64,000 nucleotides of DNA from Paenibacillus urinalis. Lineage in GTDB: Bacteria > Bacillota > Bacilli > Paenibacillales > Paenibacillaceae. Both the position numbers and the translations under genes were made by a program. The DNA is taken from assembly GCF_028747985.1 (NCBI RefSeq), contig NZ_CP118108.1, positions 2,175,501 to 2,239,500 of the forward strand, given 5' to 3'. This document shows positions 59,828 through 64,000 of the stretch, one piece after another. Under the pieces are notes generated by a model. That model worked only from the letters and a program-made list of their open reading frames with translations, was not told the DNA's origin and did not search any database. How positions within the stretch are numbered: the first letter of the stretch is position 1; the number at the start of each line of letters is the position of its first letter.

Positions 59828-60358
59828 ATGTCAATGATTCTTGAGAGACTTGATTCAGAGAAAACACTCGAGCAATGGAAAAAAGCTTTTGAGCGCCACA
59901 AAATCGTACGTGCTGACTCATTCTATGAACAATGTCTGCATGAGAACAAAATCGGCCTTAGGGTCACACTTCTTGTGTACCTGGACGAGCAAATCCTTGC
60001 TGGCTGTGCACATTTGAAGTTTGAATCAGACTATTTGTATTTTAGAGCACAAGGTATACCGGAAATTAATGATGTGAACATTTTTCCTGAATTCCGGAGA
60101 AGAGGGATCGGTAATCAGCTGATCGAAGAATTTGAAAGTATTGCTGCCTATAACTCCTATGACAGTATTGGAATTGGTATGGGGCTTTACAAGGACTTTG
60201 GTGCTGCTCAGCGCATCTATTGCAAGAGAGGTTATATTCCAGATGGCAATGGTCTGATGAATCATAATCGGGAAGTGGCTCTAGGTGACCAGGTAGAGGT
60301 CAATGATGATCTACTGCTCTATTTCGTAAAAGAATTGGGTAATGCTGCTCCTAAATGA
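59828..60358 (+). CDS. GNAT-family acetyltransferase, 176 aa
   Basis: The acetyl-CoA motif is INDVNIFPEFRRRGIGNQLI (about residues 82-101), with R-x-x-G-I-G for the pyrophosphate. GMGLYKDFGAAQRIYCKRGY is the closing GNAT motif. ATG 59828 has GAGGT 6 nt upstream; the open frame begins at GTG 59816. A TATAAT box at 59770-59775 is a likely -10. The acceptor substrate is unknown. Confidence 0.87.
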   Translation: MSMILERLDSEKTLEQWKKAFERHKIVRADSFYEQCLHENKIGLRVTLLVYLDEQILAGCAHLKFESDYLYFRAQGIPEINDVNIFPEFRRRGIGNQLIEEFESIAAYNSYDSIGIGMGLYKDFGAAQRIYCKRGYIPDGNGLMNHNREVALGDQVEVNDDLLLYFVKELGNAAPK

Positions 60359-60383
60359 TAGAATTGAATTACATAATTGTCAG

Positions 60384-60420
60384 GACCGTATTAGCAGTTT
60401 AGGTTACGGTCTTTTTTATT
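60384..60420 (+). terminator. Rho-independent terminator after the GNAT gene
   Basis: GACCGTA pairs with TACGGTC around a 14-nt loop, followed by TTTTTTATTTT. Confidence 0.8.
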
Positions 60421-60486
60421 TTATCAGTAATCCGAAGGACTCGTTGCGAAATATATCACCGAATTCGCTTTCTGAGGAGGATAAAG

Positions 60487-61203
60487 ATGTATTTAAAAAG
60501 CGTTCTACTGCTTCAGGACAAAATCCAGAACAGAGAAGCGTATCCTTTTTCGATACCTTCCATTCATAGTATGGAGGAAATTCAATTTCGTAAGCCAGTC
60601 TCATTTTTTGTGGGTGAAAATGGTTCTGGTAAATCAACGCTGCTTGAAGCCATTGCTTATCAATGCGGATTTCATACAGCTGGAGGAGGGAGAAACAATC
60701 TGTATGATGTTGAAGCCTCGGAATCTGCCTTAGGTGACTACATTAGACTGTCCTGGATGCCCAAAATTACGAAGGGATTCTTCCTGCGGGCAGAGTCCTT
60801 CTATCAATTTGCCTCCCACATCGATTCTGATCCTGAGCACTTGCCATATTATGGAGGTAAATCACTGCATCATCAGTCTCATGGGGAATCCTTCCTCAGC
60901 TTATTTGTTCATCGATTCGGAAGCCAGAGGGCTGTATATTTGCTGGATGAGCCCGAGGCTGCTTTGTCTCCAACTAGACAGCTGTCATTGCTTAGATTGA
61001 TCTATGACTTAAGAGAGCATGCTCAGTTCATCATTGCAACGCATTCACCGATATTGCTGGGATATCCAGATGCTGATATTTTCAGCTTTGATCAAACGCC
61101 GATTCGTCCGATTGCATATGAAGATACGGAGCATTATCAGGTGACAAGAAGATTTTTGGAGAATAAAAAACAGATATTGAATGAGTTGTTCAGTGATGAT
61201 TAG
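60487..61203 (+). CDS. AAA/ABC-type ATPase (SMC-like single-domain), 238 aa
   Basis: Walker A GENGSGKST (about residues 43-51), signature-like SHGESFL (about 133-139), Walker B VYLLDEPEAALSP (about 151-163) and switch THSP (about 188-191). It has no membrane domain or substrate-binding partner and belongs to the predicted-ATPase group of soluble ABC-fold proteins, common in Firmicutes and of unknown function. GAGGAGG precedes the ATG. A GNAT gene follows 15 nt later and is probably co-transcribed. A role in transport is unlikely. Confidence 0.87.
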   Translation: MYLKSVLLLQDKIQNREAYPFSIPSIHSMEEIQFRKPVSFFVGENGSGKSTLLEAIAYQCGFHTAGGGRNNLYDVEASESALGDYIRLSWMPKITKGFFLRAESFYQFASHIDSDPEHLPYYGGKSLHHQSHGESFLSLFVHRFGSQRAVYLLDEPEAALSPTRQLSLLRLIYDLREHAQFIIATHSPILLGYPDADIFSFDQTPIRPIAYEDTEHYQVTRRFLENKKQILNELFSDD

Positions 61204-61218
61204 AGGGGGGGACTACAT

Positions 61219-61728
61219 ATGGAGAATATACAGATCAGAGAGGTACAGGTACAAGATGCCGAGCAGCTGCTCAGGCTGAATCAGGAGCTGGACCGGGAGA
61301 CAAAGTTTATGCTGTATGAACCGGGGGAAAGAAATGCAACGATCGAATCCCAGACGAAGCGAATTAAGGGGATGCTGGAATCAGGGCACTCTACATTGCT
61401 ATTAGCTGTGAATGCAGAAGGTAATGTGATCGGGCAGCTGGGTATCATTGGCTCTGAGCTGCAGCGCAAGAAGCACGTTGTGTACATGATCATTGGCATA
61501 TTACAGCACTATACCGGCCAAGGTGTCGGTGCGAGGCTGTTTCGGGCGATGGAGGAATGGTGCAGGCTGCGCAGGATTCACCGGATTGAGCTGACGGTGA
61601 TGGCTCATAATGAAGCTGCGATCGCCTTGTATCACAAGATGGGATTTGAAATGGAGGGCAAGAAGCGTCATTCATTGATCGTGGATGGACAGTATGTAGA
61701 TGAATTGTATATGGCCAAAATGGTCTGA
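61219..61728 (+). CDS. GNAT-family acetyltransferase, 169 aa
   Basis: Complete GNAT: IREVQVQDAEQLLRLNQEL start, acetyl-CoA site ILQHYTGQGVGARLF (about residues 94-108) and IALYHKMGFEMEGKKRHS near the end, as in YhhY/RimJ-like enzymes. GGGGGG precedes the ATG at a spacing of 8. It shares a transcript with the ATPase upstream. The target amine is unknown. Confidence 0.9.
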   Translation: MENIQIREVQVQDAEQLLRLNQELDRETKFMLYEPGERNATIESQTKRIKGMLESGHSTLLLAVNAEGNVIGQLGIIGSELQRKKHVVYMIIGILQHYTGQGVGARLFRAMEEWCRLRRIHRIELTVMAHNEAAIALYHKMGFEMEGKKRHSLIVDGQYVDELYMAKMV

Positions 61729-61838
61729 TACTGGTAATCTATCATCTTCCAGATATGGAAGCTATAATAGAATGTACAGCCTCGGTATAAGAAAGAGGCA
61801 GTTCTACTTATTAAATAGGAAGGGAAGTGGCTGATCCA

Positions 61839-62594
61839 ATGAATAATAAAGAACGTTTCTCAGATCGGGTCGATTCTTATGTGAAATATCGTCCAAGCTA
61901 TCCGGTAGAAGCCATCGATTACATGTATGGAACAATAGGAATGAAGCCGGCAAGTACGATTGCCGATATCGGTGCAGGGACAGGGATTATGTCAGAGCTG
62001 CTGCTGGCTAGAGGGAGTACAGTGATTGCGGTCGAGCCAAACATGGAAATGCGGCTGGCAGCTGAAGCGAGGCTCTCGGGCAACGCTCAATTCAGAGTGC
62101 AGTCAAGCCCTGCGGAAGAGACGGGCCTGCAAGATCAGTCGGTTGATTATATCGTTTGTGCCCAGTCATTTCATTGGTTTGATCAGCGCTTGGCCAAAGA
62201 GGAGTTTAAGCGGATTCTGAAGCCGGAAGGGAAGGCAGTTCTGATATGGAATTCAAGACTTACCGAAGGTACGCCTTTCCTGGTCAAATATGATGAGCTG
62301 CTTCATACCTATGGAACGGATTACAATGAAGTAAAACATACTAATATTACTTCGGACATGCTGCGTTCCTTTTTTAAGAATGGAGAGCTGCATGAGGCGG
62401 AATTCCCTAATCGGCAAATCTTTGACTATGAAGGGTTAAGCGGCAGATTACAATCTTCTTCCTACAGCCCACCGCCAGACCACCCTAATTATGAGCCTAT
62501 GATGAACGAGCTGCGGAAACTGTTTGATTCCTATCAACAGGAAGGACAAGTGTATTTTGAATATACGACACAAATCTTCTGGGGAGAAGTATAG
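61839..62594 (+). CDS. Class I SAM-dependent methyltransferase, 251 aa
   Basis: Rossmann-type methyltransferase. Motif I is IADIGAGTGIM (about residues 38-48), with the acidic end of strand 2 in VIAVEPN (about 62-68), VDYIVCAQSFHWFD (about 107-120) and FKRILKPEGKAVLIW (about 127-141), all as in the Methyltransf_11 family. The start is ATG 61839; GTG 61827 is possible. It is complete at the usual length. Directly after its TAG, in the same frame, lies the tail of an unrelated acetyltransferase (see next entry). The substrate is unknown. Confidence 0.9.
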   Translation: MNNKERFSDRVDSYVKYRPSYPVEAIDYMYGTIGMKPASTIADIGAGTGIMSELLLARGSTVIAVEPNMEMRLAAEARLSGNAQFRVQSSPAEETGLQDQSVDYIVCAQSFHWFDQRLAKEEFKRILKPEGKAVLIWNSRLTEGTPFLVKYDELLHTYGTDYNEVKHTNITSDMLRSFFKNGELHEAEFPNRQIFDYEGLSGRLQSSSYSPPPDHPNYEPMMNELRKLFDSYQQEGQVYFEYTTQIFWGEV

Positions 62595-62729
62595 GGGGGC
62601 AAATATAGATATCGGATATTGAGAGTCTATGAGAAATGCGGCTTTCGTCAAGTGAAGCTTCTTCCAAATCACGAATGGCACGAAGGTTCCTACAGGGACT
62701 GCTGGCTTATTGAATACACAAGTAAATGA
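62595..62729 (+). pseudogene. C-terminal remnant of a GNAT acetyltransferase gene
   Basis: Translation in the frame of the methyltransferase, just after its stop, gives about 44 codons ending in TGA. They contain RVYEKCGFRQVKLLPNHEWH and YRDCWLIEY, the classic closing motif of GNATs (VYEKCGF, then HE-HEG, then DCW-ME). There is no start codon, no acetyl-CoA site and no ribosome site, so only the last quarter of a gene remains. It is probably left by a deletion that joined it to the end of the methyltransferase gene. It is not similar enough to the GNAT genes at 59.8 and 61.2 kb to be a copy of them. Confidence 0.8.
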
Positions 62730-62767
62730 CTTGAGTAGAAACACCTTTTCGTGTGGAGGGCAATCTT

Positions 62768-62923
62768 ATGGACAATGGTTATTACATCGGATGGGGAACG
62801 CTCGCCCTCATTAATGCAGGCCTGGCACAAGGCAAGAATCGAAGTGGTTTGAATTGGTTCTTGCTCTCATTGTTACTAGGACCGCTTGCGACGCTGATTA
62901 TTGTCGTATGGAGTAAGAAATAA
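62768..62923 (+). CDS. Small membrane protein, 51 aa, unknown
   Basis: GGAGGG lies 7 nt before the ATG. The product has a first mildly hydrophobic part (YIGWGTLALINAGLAQG), a short polar turn (KNRSG) and a strong membrane segment (WFLLSLLLGPLATLIIVVW, about residues 30-48) ending in SKK. This helix-turn-helix layout with NWFLLSLLLGP is common among small Firmicute membrane proteins without known function. It stands between the GNAT remnant and the phosphatase gene. Confidence 0.75.
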   Translation: MDNGYYIGWGTLALINAGLAQGKNRSGLNWFLLSLLLGPLATLIIVVWSKK

Positions 62924-62969
62924 GACATGGCTATACGATATATTCTATAGATCAGGGGGAATAATATCA

Positions 62970-63560
62970 GTGAGTTCAGGTAGAACGGAGTTATATATGG
63001 TAAGGCACGCGGAATCCCCGTTTATCTTTGGAGAAGAGCGTACAAGAGGCTTGTCTGACAAAGGAGCTGCACATGCACAGGAGCTGGCTCATATATTTGC
63101 TTCCATACCGGTGCACCTGGTTATATCCAGTCCTTACACTCGTGCCGTTGAGACGGTTAATCCTATTGCGAAATCCAAGGGTTTAGAGGTCGTACTCCAT
63201 GAGGAGCTTAAGGAAAGAAGGATAGAAGGACCAGATCATAGATCAGACTGGGAAGTGCTGGAGAGAGCGATAAAAGCTTCGTTTGAAGATCTGGATTATG
63301 CACTTGACGGTGGAGAATCTACTCGGCAAATGCAGCAACGTGCAATCCCGATCATTGAACGAATACTAGAGGAATATTCAGAGAAGAGTATTATTCTCGG
63401 TACACATGGCAATATCATGGTGGCAATCATGAATTATTATGATTCACAGTATGGTTATGATTTCTGGGCAGGAACCTCGAAGCCGGACATCTATCGGTTA
63501 GAATTTGAAAGCAAACGGCTTGTTCAGGTAGAGTGCTTATGGGAGAAAGTAACAGGATGA
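62970..63560 (+). CDS. Histidine phosphatase (phosphoglycerate mutase-like), 196 aa
   Basis: RHG-type motif with VRHAES (about residues 11-16), where the His is phosphorylated; SSPYTRAVETV (about 52-62) has the phosphate-binding Arg; GTHGN (about 150-154) has the second His. The length suits the branch-1 family, which includes small-molecule phosphatases and mutases. GTG 62970 is the chosen start, with AGGGGGG upstream; the open frame from 62901 overlaps the small membrane protein gene. The substrate is unknown. Confidence 0.88.
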   Translation: MSSGRTELYMVRHAESPFIFGEERTRGLSDKGAAHAQELAHIFASIPVHLVISSPYTRAVETVNPIAKSKGLEVVLHEELKERRIEGPDHRSDWEVLERAIKASFEDLDYALDGGESTRQMQQRAIPIIERILEEYSEKSIILGTHGNIMVAIMNYYDSQYGYDFWAGTSKPDIYRLEFESKRLVQVECLWEKVTG

Positions 63561-63658
63561 TACGAGACAAGTGGACAGAGTGAGAATCGTTATGGTGTTT
63601 GCAATACCTTTGATGTAATACATATCATTTCTGAATACGTACGAAGGAGAGTTCTGAA

Positions 63659-64000
63659 GTGAATTCAATCGTTTCCTATTGTTTGGCCAAAAAGGCTGCC
63701 AAGGAGGACTATCCGTTCGGGGCGGATACCCTTGTGGCCAAAATTGAGGGGAAAATGTTTGCCTTGATTTCCCTGAATAAGGATAAGGAACCGCTCAGCA
63801 TATCACTCAAATGCGATCCGCTCATAGCCGTGAATCTGCGTGAACAGCATCAGGCGGTCGTGCCGGGTTATCATCTTAACAAAAAGCACTGGAACACGGT
63901 ATATCTGGGGCAAGACCTTAGAGTAGAGGATATTCGGCCGATGATCGATCATTCCTACGACTTGGTATTCAAGGGCTTGACGAAGAAGCAGCGTGAATCA
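63659..64000 (+). CDS. MmcQ/YjbR-family DNA-binding protein, cut by the right edge
   Basis: Begins at GTG 63659 with AAGGAG upstream and stays open to the window end (114 codons). The sequence matches the YjbR/CyaY-like fold: AAKEDYPFGADTLVAKIEGK near the start, then LKCDPLIAVNLREQHQAVVP, and KKHWNTVYLG, which is the family's strongest block. Members are about 115-125 residues, so the protein is almost complete. They have a DNA-binding-like fold, with function not established. Confidence 0.88.
   Translation, partial: MNSIVSYCLAKKAAKEDYPFGADTLVAKIEGKMFALISLNKDKEPLSISLKCDPLIAVNLREQHQAVVPGYHLNKKHWNTVYLGQDLRVEDIRPMIDHSYDLVFKGLTKKQRES

Noticed and set aside
61839..62729. Methyltransferase-acetyltransferase fusion by stop-codon read-through
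   Set aside because: The TAG has no read-through context that I can recognise, and the GNAT part lacks its acetyl-CoA site, so a fusion would bring no function.

Overview
The window looks like chromosome of a spore-forming Firmicute, most likely Paenibacillus or a close relative. The signs are strong AGGAGG-type ribosome binding sites with many GTG/TTG starts, moderate GC, a YjcZ-type sporulation peptide, DUF3243, YteA-like and DivIVA/GpsB-like proteins, an S-layer-homology GH18 protein, a type VII secretion ATPase, and a sugar ABC locus with a DUF5696 protein. This is family recognition by eye; no search was run. I see no rRNA, tRNA, insertion sequence, prophage or CRISPR array.

Layout. (1) 1-8.3 kb: the 3' part of a type VII secretion (ESX/Yuk) locus. 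It holds the EssC ATPase (cut by the left edge), an unrecognised 277-residue protein, a long WXG100-like protein and a classical WXG100 substrate with its own promoter. A membrane-anchored Ser/Thr kinase-like protein, a vWA protein and a PP2C phosphatase follow. (2) 8.4-17.5 kb: housekeeping and stress genes: SDR, DUF1992, HrpB helicase, a general stress protein behind a sigma-B-like promoter, a replication terminator protein (RTP) homologue, an oxidoreductase, an ArsR-like regulator, a DksA/YteA-type protein, a DivIVA/GpsB-type protein and a phosphodiesterase. (3) 17.7-21.8 kb: a sugar isomerase/dehydrogenase operon followed by an AraC regulator. (4) 21.9-31.6 kb: small envelope proteins, a thioesterase, a nitroreductase, an SLH-GH18 protein, two thioredoxin-reductase-like flavoproteins, a 38-residue YjcZ gene and a divergent LysR/EamA pair. 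(5) 31.9-36.6 kb: a dgaE/dgaF-type amino-sugar-acid operon with an amidohydrolase, a PfkB kinase and a GntR regulator.

(6) 36.6-59.0 kb: the largest coherent system, apparently for beta-mannan or glucomannan use. Two tandem paralogous LacI regulators precede a lipoprotein binding protein, a 980-residue protein joining carbohydrate-binding-like domains to a second binding protein, and a permease pair. Then come an NHL-repeat membrane protein, a YIP1 protein, a DUF5696 protein and a second permease pair. A cytoplasmic GH2 beta-mannosidase, a cytoplasmic GH9 enzyme, an ASCH protein and a secreted CBM35-GH26 mannanase follow. No ATPase is encoded, so a shared MsmX-type ATPase is presumably used. 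The likely flow is secreted GH26 cutting mannan, import of oligosaccharides by the ABC system, and cytosolic GH2 and GH9 finishing the digestion. An ATAACAA/TTGTTAT element recurs in front of several of these genes.

(7) 59.2-64 kb: assorted small genes (P-loop kinase-like, two GNATs, an AAA ATPase, a methyltransferase, a histidine phosphatase, a YjbR-like gene cut by the right edge), a 51-residue membrane protein and the decayed tail of a GNAT gene.
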